Source of the DNA: Rhodocollybia butyracea
Lineage: Eukaryota > Basidiomycota > Agaricomycetes > Agaricales > Omphalotaceae
DNA length: 64,000 nucleotides
Direction of reading: 5' to 3'
Assembly (NCBI GenBank): GCA_015501585.1
Contig: JADNRY010000072.1
Location: 124,001 to 188,000 of the forward strand
The position numbers were made by a program, and so were the translations under genes. The notes beneath the pieces are model-generated. The model made no database searches. It worked only from the letters and a program-made list of their open reading frames with translations, and was not told the origin of the DNA. Shown piece after piece: positions 1 through 10,713 of this stretch (position 1 is its first letter; every line of letters begins with the position of its first letter).

Positions 1-421
1 TAGTAATATGGGCCAGAAAACTAAAGATTTTCTTGAAATAATCTGCACGTGGAAAGCATGAGGTTTTTTGAAATAAACTGGCTCGGATTATATGTACCAG
101 ATGTCCGGATGTCCAGACATCTTGGTGTCAATGATGTCCGGACATCGGGATGTCTTGCAGTCAAAACATCTTAGACATCAGGATATGTGACATTGATTCT
201 CCTCACACCCGTAAACTGTGATCTCTATGCCATATAGCAGATGTCACACATACATCCAAGATGTTTTGATTCTAAGACATCCTGATGTCCAGACATCATC
301 GACGCCGAGATGTCTAGACATCTGGTACATATAATCCGAGCCAGTTTATTTCAAAAAACCTCATGCTTTCCACGTGCAGATTATTTCAAGAAAATCTTTA
401 GTTTTCTGGCCCATATTACTA
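1..421. mobile_element. Palindromic TA-flanked MITE
   Basis: The first about 180 bases are repeated as a near-perfect reverse complement in the last about 180 bases. The ends read TAGTAATATGGGCCAG and CTGGCCCATATTACTA, which fits TIRs flanked by a TA duplication, as in Tc1/mariner-like elements. Inside each arm the short motif GATGTC/GACATC recurs many times. No coding capacity is seen. The left end coincides with the window edge, so the element could extend further left. Confidence 0.75.
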
Positions 422-878
422 TGTGAATATCTTTCATAATCTCACTGTAACCTCCGGCTAATCTCTAGGTAGAGATGGCAGTGGTAATCTAGACTTATGT
501 GAAGATTAATCTAACTATTCTTGCTATAATCTATGTCATTTTGTGAAGAAATTTCACAGGACATTTTGCTGTAGGATACTCAAAGTTTTACACATAGAGC
601 TATTCAGAATAATAACTTCAAGGTTGTACAAGAACTAGTTAGAAAAATCCTGGAATATGCTTATAATAATAATCACAGAATGCATTCATACTTATACAGA
701 AATTTCCATTCAAGAATAGCCGAGGATATTGTCACCTATTCCTAGCATTTTCTCAGCACTTTCTGGGTCTGATTATCGGGTAACCCCCGCAGTGTCAGGA
801 CTCCGAGTTCGCCGACTCAATATTGATGTCGAACAGGTTGCGAACAAGATCAATTATGTAGCCATCAACCCGTAGCTA
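422..878. other. AT-rich intergenic stretch
   Basis: No credible coding sequence or repeat was recognised. It probably carries the 3' flank of the minus-strand GH76-like gene. Confidence 0.5.
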
Positions 879-3305
879 TCAACCCGACATATCATAGGCG
901 GGTGGTTCAGTTCCCCATTCCGGCCTACCCTCCTGCTGAAACCTCAGCAGTAACATTTGGAAATGCTGCTCAAGTCGCGCAATACTTTTACCTATTGCGA
1001 CCGTACTTGGTGAGTCTGTATCTGTAGTATAACCGGTTAAATCATAACCAGAGCCCCGATTTTCCATTTCTGGTAGCGACCGCGCTGCGGCCAAGGAAGC
1101 CGGATCCGAGGGAGGAAGAGGATCAGGTTGAGGTACCTTCAGAATCAATAACGGGTCTACCGAAAAATTTCTCGGAGACATAGTTCTAGACCGCCGTAGG
1201 CGCCGCCGGTTTATCAAAAACCCAACTACGGCAAGGACGATGACTGAGATGGTACCGGAATGAAGACGAGTACAAGAAACATCAATCAAAACCTACCTCC
1301 GCCAAAAAGGCCTCCTACAATCGGCCCTACTAAAACGGTGTGGTGCTGTGCACCACTTGAGTTGGAACCACTACTAGTTGTGCTGGGGCTTCCGTTGTTA
1401 TATGCGGTGTCGATAACCTGAGCACCATTAATAAGTCCAAATATGGCCTTCGTCTGACTTGCCGAGTTATACGGCCCCGGGGGTCCAATCCAAGAACTTG
1501 CGTAAATATTACTCCCGGGATCAGTCGCCGCGGTTATGAGTGTGTTGTACTGAAAAAGAGGTCAAGCCGTGTTACCACAAGACAGTAAGTAGAAGTGGAG
1601 GGGGTTACTTACCTGAATACTCAGGAAACTCCCGATATACATCATCAGGTCAACAGGCTCTTCCATAACGTGATATAAAGCTCCGAGGCCTTGGACCAAG
1701 TAAGAGTCCCCATTGCCGCCTCCGGTGTCTAGAGGATAAGTTCAGACAAAAAATACCTGCAGGTGATAAATAAGAGCAAAACGCACTGATGATGCCGTTG
1801 GGAGCATTGCATAGTGCATTTGTCGCCAGTGTTACATTGACGATGTTGGAGCGCCTTCCAGGGTAAAATCAGTCACTTCTTGGATAGATGTTATGGTTAG
1901 TACTCACATGGAGTCCACAGATAGGTTCTGTAGCCCAAAGGTAGCGTCACCAGGTAGCACCGCCAGTCCTTCCATGAACAAGCCTGCTTGGTTAATCAGG
2001 AAGTCGCCACCGGGGCCCCAAAGCCCCATACAAGTAGAACTTCCGTTTGTCGCCGAGAATACAGGCTGTCCGTTTCCTTCGCTGGCAACATACAGTAAGT
2101 CAATCATGAATGCCCCAGATTCTGTGGCGGCACTAAGGTATGTGGCGTTGCCGGTTGCTTGTGAGAGATACGCTGAAAGCCTGGCAGGGAAGATTAGCAT
2201 TAACACTGCGTAGTTCTTGCCACGGGGTAACTGACGTTAGGAAGATGCTAGAGAATGTCATGGGGGAGTAGCCTCGCAAATGATAATCAAGAGCACAAAC
2301 CCAGTATTAACTCCATATAATGTTATGTCATTCATGGCAGGTACCTGCACACTCGTAAGTTTTTGCAAGTTCAAGTTCTATTCACACAACCCCTTACCCA
2401 AAATGTCCCTCCCGCCAATGTAGCTGCATTTGACGTTTATGATGCTTTCAATCACGAGAAAACAGAATACGCACTCGAGTAGCAGGCATTTGTAAGTTTG
2501 AAAGACTTTGTTGCTATCGAACCTGCAGCTACATCTTCGGGAGAAATAGTATAACTTCGACCATATTCCCATACTTCTGTAGCTAGTTCCAGCATTGCTG
2601 GATCCCGATAGACTCTATAGGCACGCATTGCGTGGACACCTAGACTGCTGAATGATTACCTCCGATGAGCAAATCCCAATCCCGAATTATGATGAGAGCT
2701 CGACCTACATATCGATCTGCTTGCAAGGGATAGGAATGAGGTTATTGGGAGTAAACAATGAATAGAAACGTGATACAGACACTGCTGGAGGATGGTTAAT
2801 ATACAATAGTTCAGTGAAGAGAGTAATTAGTATGATATCCTACTTGTTGTTAGGCTGGAAAAAAGCATTTGCGAAATGTGCCGTGACCTGGTTTCTGTAC
2901 GTAGTGGCGTTGCTGTAGAAGTCATAGACAGCCAAAAGAGAGAAGAATTCATCATCAACTTCGGTCAAACTATGAATGAGCCTATGATAAATTGCATCAA
3001 AACATAACTCACGGGAGGTCATATTGGTGAATCCCTGTTGGATGGCTGCTACGACGATCGATTGGCGCTCTTTACTGGACGCAGTAATCGTGCCCTGCAG
3101 TGGCGTTCAGTCGTTTAGTACACACCGCAGCATAAGGGCTGCAGAGCCGTGCTGATTCACGTACGTTCCAAGTGGACGGTATCACATACTCGGCAGCTAG
3201 GGTGTACGAGAACAGTAGTAATAGTGGAAGGGGCCAACGAGAAACGCATGTCAAGTGCAAGCGGAGGAAAGGAAGGAGTGCCGGGGCAAGATGACCCGGG
3301 AACAT
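879..3305 (-). CDS. GH76-like secreted glycosidase with C-terminal membrane anchor
   Basis: This is a multi-exon minus-strand gene resembling the fungal glycoside hydrolase family 76 (alpha-1,6-mannanase-like) proteins of Agaricomycetes. I chose the ATG at 3303-3305: it opens a signal peptide (WPLPLLLLFSYTLAAEY) followed by IPSTWN at the mature N-terminus. Recognisable exons encode ERQSIVVAAIQQGFTN, MRAYRVYRDPAMLELA with WEYGRSYTISPEDVAA, TLAGGTFW, then AYLSQATGNATYLSAA, DTGGGNGDSYLVQGLG and YNTLITAATDPGSNIY. A Ser/Gly-rich linker and a GPIVGGLFGG / IVLAVVGFLI transmembrane segment lead to an Arg-rich cytosolic tail ending at the TGA at 879. Likely role: cell-wall mannan remodelling at the cell surface, inferred from the family. 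The exon structure between about 2590 and 2830 could not be resolved and the usual Asp-Asp catalytic pair was not located, so a damaged gene is possible. Confidence 0.72.
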
Positions 3306-4276
3306 TGTGGGGAAGGATTGCAGGTCTACAGAGAGTGTATGTGCTTTTAAAATGAATCGCAATCTAACTCTGATTCCCGGCAACCATATTCATAGGCAAC
3401 CATATTCATCACTAGATTTCGGTAGCTATCCTAACCGGTTACCGTTCCGGCGAATCGATTATAATCTGGTGAAACCGCAACAATCCTGGTGCAACGATTT
3501 CAGACGATTGTATAGCAATATATACCATAATATGGATAGCCCCCTTTTCGATAATCGGGCTGCAATCGGGTAAAATAATCCTTTCGTGTTTTAATGTATA
3601 AAAATAATTATGCCTACTTGAAATTCGCCAAAATGAATCTGATGAGTTAAGGCAGGTTGTGAGCATTCCAGCTCTATTTGTCGTTCTATACACTTGAACA
3701 ATGACATGAAAATTTAATGAAATATGTATATTTGCTAACTAACAAGCAGTACAGATGATACATAGATTACGTTGAGCCTGCACACCCGCAACGTTGCACC
3801 TCACTGCCTGCGTTCCAAATCATACCACCTCCTACCACCTCCCCCTCGAATGTCTTGAATACAACAAAGCGGGCCCTAGACGTCGAAACGTGATTGTGAG
3901 TACTTGACGAAGAGCACTTGACGAAGGTTGGGCATTGCACTTGGACCATTGCGGGTTCAGAACTGATTGAAGGTTGACCATAATTATTCTCGTGGGTCAT
4001 ATTGAGATGCGAGTAAAGAGAATTATCAACCGTAGATTTTATTCATGAAAAATCTCGTGTAATGATTTGATGTGGATAAAATCTGGTAAAATCATTCCCA
4101 AGAGCTCATTTACAAATGTAATTTTAACCAATAATTTTTCTTAGGTTGTAAACGGTTATTATGCTGTGCAAGCACAGGTAATTATCTCTTGATCTTGCGA
4201 TTCGTGAAATCTCAAATGACGTTTCCCCTGATTTAGTGATGTTCATGATACTACTTCGGGAATTTTGTCATACTAA
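3306..4276. other. Intergenic, GH76 upstream region
   Basis: 3306-3378 should include the promoter and leader of the minus-strand GH76-like gene, and part of it is repeated at about 16864-16993. The rest is AT-rich, and only short ORFs without recognisable similarity occur. Confidence 0.5.
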
Positions 4277-4809
4277 GGGCCTGTTCGGCAACACAAATCT
4301 GGATTTTGTGTGATTTTGCCAGAGGCAAGATTTTGAAGATTTATATAAAATGTTCGGATCAGCTGGCCGGTCGCCATGACTCTGGAAATGTCATAAAAGG
4401 ACATAACTCCTGCCCTGACATGTCGGACGTTCCTCTCGCTGTCCCGCAAGTCATCCGACCACTCTCAATGATGCCACCCAGTGACCAACATGTTTTGGTC
4501 ATCATCTTTCAAGTTTAATGTAATTGTATATTATTGTTAAAGCGATTTTGTTCCTCTATATTGTCTAAGCAAGTGAAACCTAAAGTAAAAACTACATTTG
4601 AGAGCGGCGGGCATGTCTGAGCATCGAGCGGGGTGTTGACCTCAACATGGAAGAAATGTCTGACAGGCTGTGACAGCATGCGCGTTTACACGGAGCGCTC
4701 AACTGGCTGATCCGAGTAATACTTACAAATGCTTGATGGCTTTTTTATATGGTGGCAATACCTGGCAAAATCCAAACAAAATCTGAGATTCGTGTTGCCG
4801 AACAGGCCC
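4277..4809. mobile_element. PIF/Harbinger-type (Tourist-like) MITE
   Basis: The 533-bp element has terminal inverted repeats GGGCCTGTTCGGCAACAC and GTGTTGCCGAACAGGCCC and is flanked on both sides by TAA (4274-4276 and 4810-4812). A 3-bp TAA/TTA duplication and GGGCCTGTT-type ends are characteristic of PIF/Harbinger elements. No transposase is encoded. An internal stretch around 4358-4390 resembles the arms of the palindrome at 30734-31117, and the same right terminus occurs at about 31195-31212. Confidence 0.85.
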
Positions 4810-5143
4810 TAAGTCATTGCGTTTTATCTTGTTAAATGTTTAACTCTGTATGACCTTGCATCGTGCCATCCCCTGACCTTCGTTCTTAACTTTCACAACC
4901 TTTGAAGCGGCTCAGCATTGGTTATGTGTCACTAAAAAGGTCAGCTTCCCAAGCAACTTCCTTCCCACAAATTTGACTCTCACCTATCTCCTGAGTCTCA
5001 AACCTCAAACCTTGTCCGCTATTTAGGAATCATCGGCTCCCAGATCTAGTAATTGGACTGCTCAATCCTTGCCTCACCTCCTCACAAAGTCCTTACGAAA
5101 TTTTGATCTTCCTCTTTCGGGTCCATCCTAGTCTCCTATAAGC
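4810..5143. repeat. Dispersed repeat shared with 18200-18340
   Basis: About 4867-5020 (with ACAACCTTTGAAGC and AAAAAGGTCARCTTCCCAAG) is clearly similar to 18200-18345. No coding region was seen. Confidence 0.5.
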
Positions 5144-5290
5144 AGACTTGTTATACACTGACGATCCGTACGGATGTGTGTATATATATTCCTTCATTCC
5201 TTTTTCTCCATTTCTTGAAGTTGTATATTATTATGAATGCAAAAAAAGTTATTTGCACATCCGCATGGATCGTCAGTGTATAACGAGTCT
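5144..5290. repeat. Short inverted-repeat element
   Basis: Arms of about 36 bp (AGACTYGTTATACACTGACG and onward into CGATCC) face each other across about 75 bp of AT-rich sequence. This looks like a small hairpin MITE. No target duplication could be assigned. Confidence 0.6.
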
Positions 5291-5474
5291 GGGGACTACT
5301 GGCAAAAAGTCATATATCTCAATTTTTTTTGACATCAGTATCTCAATACTAATCTGTTTCTGTTGCGGGGGCGATTCACTGCAAGGCGAAGAAGCGCCTT
5401 AATGAGCTAAAGATGCTATTCAGGAAGCGATTCTGCGACCTTCAGTAGTTGAATCAATTTGCCGAATCGTCTAA

Positions 5475-5562
5475 TCATCTTCATAAGACTTCAGACGCAA
5501 GAGTAGCCAAAACACGGCCTAGACGGCCTACAAGTGGATTGCGGAAACGTGTACAATGGGTT
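5475..5562 (-). repeat. B2 repeat of the Ngaro-like element
   Basis: Direct repeat of 5971-6059, sharing CATAAGACTTCAGACGCAAG and the following AGTAGCCAAAACACGGCC. It lies immediately outside A2 and forms the 3' terminus of the element. Confidence 0.7.
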
Positions 5563-5615
5563 ACATGGATGTTGTACAATAGAATATGTAGAAGGGAAGG
5601 GAATACATAGGGTGG

Positions 5616-5970
5616 GTAAAGCACTCGAAATACTGGCAAGTCATAGAGAAGAATAAGCTCTTGAAGGAATACAGAAGGACTGAGAACACACCTGGCGAGA
5701 CAGAGAGAAGAATAAGCTGGTGTTCTCTGTCTCACCTGGTGCCATAAGCATAGGCTGAGCAAAGCCTGAGCGTGCGTGTCTCAATTGAGACGATATGACT
5801 CACTGGGAGAAATCTGACTACTTTCGGCCATACAAGGCGAGTCAGGATTGACATTTCACTTGTGACCTTACAAGGTGGAAATGTTTCGGTGAGTCTGCTA
5901 GAACTGCTGCAGGAGGCTACTCACTTACTTGATGATTAGACTCGTGTATTCTAAGATTAAAACCGACTAA
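5616..5970 (-). repeat. A2 repeat of the Ngaro-like element
   Basis: About 355 bp nearly identical to 11081-11436 in the same orientation, beginning GTAAAGCACTCGAAATACTG and ending AAAACCGACTAA on the plus strand. Each edge directly abuts a B copy. Confidence 0.8.
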
Positions 5971-6059
5971 TCATCTTCATAAGACTTCAGACGCAAGAGT
6001 AGCCAAAACACGGCCTAGACAGCCTACGAGTGGATTGCGGAAACACGAACGATGGGTAA
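5971..6059 (-). repeat. B1 repeat of the Ngaro-like element
   Basis: Direct repeat of 5475-5562 on the inner side of A2, next to the tyrosine recombinase C-terminal coding sequence. Confidence 0.7.
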
Positions 6060-6186
6060 AAGGGCTATAAAGGATTGATATTTAGATGGTAGGTTCGCGG
6101 TGAGAAGAGTTGTTTGCAAGTAACATGGCGTGTAAAAGTGTGGGATGTTTTCGCACATAAATATGGAAAGCATTGGATGCCCATCT

Positions 6187-7343
6187 GTTATGACTCGATC
6201 AATAGTCTCGTCCAAACCTTCACAGTACGTAATTCAGTAGTAAAAATGATAAGAGAAATTAATGAGATTATAGAGCAAGCCTTTCCGTTCATTGAAACCG
6301 CTAGGCAAAAAATATATACTCAAACAACTAGGCTCAAGTAAAGTTAGTGACTAGTTTGTAATACGAAACTCACAGAACTTATTATTTGGAGATAGCTCAA
6401 CAAATAATAATATGATTACCCTCGGAGATAGCTCAACAAGCAGTAATATGAATCAGAACTAGTACTTGGAGATGGCTCAACAAGTAGTAGTGAGTGTGGT
6501 GTCTAGTACTTGGAGATAGCTCAACAAGTAATAGTGAGTGTGATGTCTAATACTTGGAGATAGCTCAACAAGTAATAGGAAGTTGCAACTCGGAGATAGC
6601 TCAACAAGTGGCAATTAAAGAAGTAATCACTAGGAGATAGCTCAACAGGTGAATGTTAGTGGATACAACTTGGAGTTAGCTCAACAAGATGTATAAATGT
6701 GTATTGTAACTTGGAGATAGCTCAACAATATACAATGAGTTGGTCTGGTGATTCACACAAGTGATAACAGCAAACAAGTGGGGGTTTGGATTTAAGAAAA
6801 ATAATACGTCTAACGTACATTGGTAAATCTAGACTACTTCAATGTGTACTAGTTAGGAAATGCTGCGGAATGACTAGATTTGAGTCATAACTGCGGAAAT
6901 ACTGCGGATGAGTCAGTCTGACTATGTAATGCTGTGCAATGACTAATATTGAGTCATGTATGCAGAACCGTAGTTGACTCAGATATCTGGCTGTGCAATG
7001 ACTGATATTGAGTCATTGATGTAAAGAGGCTATGCAATGATGTCATAGCTGTGGAGCAGTGATGTGATATCGTAACTGCGGAGCAATGGAATGACATCAT
7101 GATTGTGGAGTAGCAAGATGACATCATAGTTGTGGAGCTAGAATGATGTCATGACTGTGCAGACTGTGCAGTGACTGTTAAAGATCATTCTGGTGTTCTG
7201 GAAGAATGTGTGCAGCATTAACCCAAATGGTGTTGAATAACTAATGAATGTAAGATGTTAAGTAGAAGTATTAATGATAGTGTTCATAGTTGGTTACAGA
7301 AGAAAAAAGATTGGGTGTATAGGATTTAGATCCAGGTCATAAC
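6187..7343. mobile_element. Element with nine-unit hairpin array, copy 1 (7-bp target duplication)
   Basis: Ends are GTTATGAC and GTCATAAC. Flanking 7-mers CCCATCT (6180-6186) and ACCATCG (7344-7350) agree at five bases and fit a decayed 7-bp duplication. The element splits the tyrosine recombinase gene of the Ngaro-like element: the codons for GRW lie on one side and those for ASNAFHIYVRKHP on the other. One side holds nine copies of a conserved core close to TTGGAGATAGCTCAACAA (6388-6730); the other holds repeats of TGATGTCAT plus CTGTGGAGCA and TGACT...AGTCA inverted half-sites (about 6850-7165). No transposase is encoded. A second copy in opposite orientation is at 14640-15686. The superfamily is unknown to me. 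Confidence 0.78.
6370..6745 (+). repeat. Nine-unit array: constant loop, variable stems
   Basis: The core GGAGATAGCTCAACAA starts at about 6388, 6424, 6468, 6512, 6556, 6592, 6633, 6672 and 6713, spaced 36-44 bp. Each core is bracketed by unit-specific inverted sequences, for example TTATTATTT/AAATAATAA, TTGCAACT/AGTGGCAA and ATTGTAACTTG/CAATATACAAT, so each unit can fold as a hairpin with the same loop but a different stem. The array is conserved unit by unit, inverted, at 15143-15500. Confidence 0.8.
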
Positions 7344-7665
7344 ACCATCGACCAGCACTCTGAATGATATGAGGGGGTGCGCCATCCTCCGCTAGAGCTG
7401 TTGCACCACCGGCACACATTGACTGGCCAGCAATGTTGGTATCAGGAAACAGCTGCCGCAATTGGTGGATAAACCAAGCACGAGTCGGAGGGGAGCCGTT
7501 ACTACAAAGCCACAAGTATGGGCTGAGAGGAAATTACAGCAGAACCATATGTTTGAGCAGATGTGTTATCGATGGCGGAACCTAACACTATGGAATGTTC
7601 ATGGACCAAATGCTCCATCATCCAGGCAGTCCGTTTGGGCTGTCTGGACCTAGTTGATGAATAAT

Positions 7666-8320
7666 TCATACCAACACCTCCCCCAGCGCTTCTTGAGGGG
7701 GTAAAAAAGGTTGGATGAGGATGTCCGGAACTAGTGAGTAGGCCCGAATGAACTGGTGTTGAGATATTGCATCAGCGACAGTATTGTCTTCACCCTTGAC
7801 ATGCTTCACTCTGAGGTCAACATCAAAGGTAATCAGGAAATTGACGGCAGAATGTAAGAGGATGTTATAAGGTGGAGAAGCTTTTAGGGAGTCAAAAATG
7901 TCAAAGGTGTTGAAGTTGTCCGTGAAGACGGTCAACCGAAGATGACGGGTCAAGGTTGTATCAGCGCGCATTGTTTGACAGTACCAATGGATAGCAGAAA
8001 CAACACACAGAGCTTCAAAGAAAAAGATGAGGCCCTTGAGTGAAACATGGCTAGGCATTGGTGAATAAAAACCAAGTCGGAGCTCAGGGACCCAAAAACC
8101 CATTCCTTCAAGACACACATCACAATAGATAGTGAAATCAGTTTTGGTGCAGTGATTCCAATCCATTCCTTCAAAGAGCCAAACTCCTGAAGAAAGCTGG
8201 ACATGAGAAACATACCATGACAAGTCTGATTTAATGGCCTTGTTCAAATATATTCCTGCATATGGCATGGATTTGCCTTTCATTTGAATATCCTGCTGCT
8301 CCAAAGCTTGACAGAACCGA
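7666..8320 (-). pseudogene. RNase H domain of the Ngaro-like polyprotein (RT palm deleted)
   Basis: An open frame of about 212 codons corresponds to the RNase H part of a DIRS-type RT-RNase H protein. Candidate catalytic acids are in FTIYCDVCLEGMG (Asp), FFFEALCVVSA (Glu), LTVFTDNFNTFD (Asp) and GEDNTVADAISQ (Asp), all in the expected order. The preceding reverse transcriptase palm is missing; the linker KAIKSDLSWYVSHV follows Gag-derived sequence directly. The domain looks better preserved than the recombinase, but without the palm it cannot support retrotransposition. Confidence 0.7.
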
Positions 8321-9397
8321 ATCCGCTGGCATACCAGATACCCGTGGTGTGTTCTCAGAGAGGTTCATCTTAGCAGCAGGCTCAAGCTGAACCTCTGGCT
8401 CGCTTTGGGCATTTAGGTCCAACGTGATCGGGAGATTGGCAGAAGATGCAAATGTGCTTGTAGGAGCAGTCTGGTCGTGAGCATTGTTGGAAGTTAAAGT
8501 TTTTACAGACTTCTGTGTGCTTTCTCTTTGCTTTTCCACTTCCGCCGCTGAGGATCCCACTAGGGTGTGACACAACAAAAACTCTGGAAGGAGAGAGGTG
8601 AGCTTCTCTGATATGACTGAATTTGTCCACTTCATGTAGTAGGATGTCTCATCTTCCTCCAACATAGATCCTAACAGCGCGGTCATAGTTGATGATATAC
8701 TTGTGAGTGGATTCATGTCTGGCTTCAAAGAGATTGTTAATATGCTTCCAGTATCTCTTGAGCTCCAACTCCTGTCCCTTGAAGGCAAATTTGACCGCTT
8801 GTTCATAAACTCGCCAGGCGCTGTTCCACTGAGTTGCTTTTTTGATTTTGGAAGCAACCTTTGATTTTTGGAATTCAAGATGTGTATCTCCAATAACAAG
8901 AAGGTCGGATTCATCTGGTTCAATGGTGAAGGAATTACTGAAGATCTCATTGAACTTGACAAAGGTATCGAGGAGGACATTTTTCCATTGTGACCTCGGA
9001 AGCGACAGTTTACCATACAACGTATCAAGGTCTCGCACCGACGCTTTGACGTCAATATTGTATGCCGCCACTTGTTTGCGGACCCTCTCGTGAGCAGGCG
9101 TGACAGTAAAGGAGTCAAGGAAAACTTTGGTTTGATCATTCCAGCTGACCTTGGAAGGATCAACACGACATTTTTTGGTAGAATGTTGCTCCTCTCCTTC
9201 ATTTTCCTCATCATCACTACCTCACGCCAGACCAACTGCTTTTCTTTCCAAACCAGGTCAGATCCAACTATCTGTCTCCCCTGAGTCTGAGTGTTCATCT
9301 CGCTCTCCATGCAACCTAGTATCAACTGTTCCACTTCGCGCTTCTGCTGTGGAGATCTCTCTGTCATGGGCATCCAATTGTTCAAAGTATGGATGGA

Positions 9398-9549
9398 TGT
9401 GAGAGCCCTGACTCTTAATGCCTTAGACCATGAGCAAGATCTTGTTCTATTAGAGAAATAGACCGAAACGAGTATGTGGTACGAGGATAAGAGTGAACTA
9501 ATTATGTAATATTGGCGCTAACGGCAATGAACGTGCCGTAGGTGTTACA
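9398..9549 (-). repeat. 3' LTR of the small LTR element
   Basis: 152 bp; plus strand TGTGAGAGCCCTGACTC to GCCGTAGGTGTTACA; partner of 10714-10865. Confidence 0.9.
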
Positions 9550-9644
9550 CATGCCCCCTAGATTGACCCCACAGGTCCATCTTACCCAAAAAAAACAAAA
9601 GAGAAAGATGGAAAAGGGAAAACATAACAAAGAGAAACATACAG

Positions 9645-10670
9645 TCATCTAATAGGTAACGTACGATGTAGTATGCTGGCAATTTCCATAAGTGCAGAAG
9701 AAGAGAAAGTGTCCTGTGAAAATTGCCGGATTCTCTGGATGCTGACACTAAGTCCAGATTGAGATGGTGGTGGCACATTGGAGACAGTAGATCTCCAGCG
9801 CCATGAATGGGAGCATTGATTGGGAGCACAAATATGGTGATGGGGAGTTTCAGTGGGTGAGGGTGATGGCATGAGTGTACCAGATTGGGATGGGCAACGA
9901 CTTGAACGAAGCAAGAGCGAACCAAACGCACCATACACATTGTGTTTGACATGTTTACGAAGGCCTGTTGGTGGAACAGCAGTCACAGGGGCAATATAAG
10001 GCACAGGTGTACACTCGGTTGGAGTGTTTGAGAGATGAACACGAGCTGGCGGTGTGCCAGCTGTGTGTTCGAGCCCCATGACATGTTCATCCATGAATAC
10101 TTCAAGTTTCCGGCCTGCTTTCCGCAGTTCAGCCACCTCCCGTGCAAACTCTGAGGTTGGTTGGAGTCGAAATGAAGGGGAAGTGGGTTTGGAGGGTGAA
10201 ACCAATGTCAGAGCATGTGGAGATAATTTCAATGCATTCAAAGCGAGCGTGGGAGTCGGTGATGAGGCAGTAGGAGCGGTCAAAGGTGATGGAGAACTTG
10301 GAGCAGGAGGTGGTGTTTGAGATTTGGACAGTTCCATCCCAAACTCTTCTCCCAGTCTCTTAATAGACTCTATCATCTGAAAACAGACCTCTGCCTGGAA
10401 ACCTTCTTCCTTCACTGCCCAGCAACATCTTAATGTTGAATCCTGCACCACTGCCTCTGCCAAATCCCTACCAGCCACTGAAAGACCATGTTGTTCCCAG
10501 AGCTGCTTAAAGTTGACTAGCAGCTGTTGAATTCCCTGGGAGGAGAAGTCCAGGATCCCAGAGATGTGTGAGAGAGGATCATGAGGGAACATGGAAAGGA
10601 TTTGAGAAAGAAAAGAGTAAGCCAGAGCCATGACAGAGTCATGGCTTGAGTTGTGCTGTTGTGTGGTCAT
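9645..10670 (-). CDS. 341-aa protein of the small LTR element, possibly Gag-like
   Basis: Single uninterrupted ORF filling most of the space between the two LTRs. It starts 44 bp inside the 5' LTR. The N-terminal about 115 residues look helical (ILSMFPHDPLSHISGILDF, VNFKQLWEQHGLSVAG, CFQMIESIKRLGEEFGM). A Pro/Ser/Thr-rich linker follows (PPPAPSSPSPLTAP), then a short charged helix (FAREVAELRKAGRKLEVFMD) and a His/Ser/Pro-rich C-terminal part. I recognise no family. By position and composition a capsid/Gag role is a reasonable inference. The intact frame together with similar LTRs suggests a fairly recent insertion. Confidence 0.65.
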   Translation of the reverse strand: MTTQQHNSSHDSVMALAYSFLSQILSMFPHDPLSHISGILDFSSQGIQQLLVNFKQLWEQHGLSVAGRDLAEAVVQDSTLRCCWAVKEEGFQAEVCFQMIESIKRLGEEFGMELSKSQTPPPAPSSPSPLTAPTASSPTPTLALNALKLSPHALTLVSPSKPTSPSFRLQPTSEFAREVAELRKAGRKLEVFMDEHVMGLEHTAGTPPARVHLSNTPTECTPVPYIAPVTAVPPTGLRKHVKHNVYGAFGSLLLRSSRCPSQSGTLMPSPSPTETPHHHICAPNQCSHSWRWRSTVSNVPPPSQSGLSVSIQRIRQFSQDTFSSSALMEIASILHRTLPIR

Positions 10671-10713
10671 ATTGCTGTAATAGTCCTATTCAGGACAAGG
10701 TTGCTCAAAAAAG

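Larger units (their letters stand above)
6063..7665 (-). pseudogene. Tyrosine recombinase of the Ngaro-like element, broken
   Basis: Pieces of a DIRS-type tyrosine recombinase are visible. An N-terminal piece with LGSAIDNTSAQTYGSAV lies at about 7530-7640. A catalytic piece (7294-7515) reads LRQLFPDTNIAGQSMCAGG, then ATALAEDGAPPHIIQSAGRW. The C-terminal piece ASNAFHIYVRKHPTLLHAML lies beyond the inserted element and ends at the TAA near 6090. The usual GHSLR-type HxxR motif reads GQSMC, so both conserved residues are lost. The presumed nucleophile Tyr (HIYVRK) is separated from the rest by the insertion at 6187-7343, and the central region is deleted. Dead by several independent lesions. Confidence 0.75.

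Noticed and set aside
6370..6745. Possible CRISPR-like array
   Set aside because: Repeat spacing is regular, but the intervening sequences are inverted partners of each other and the array lies inside a transposable element of a fungal genome. A second copy has the same spacers in mirrored order.
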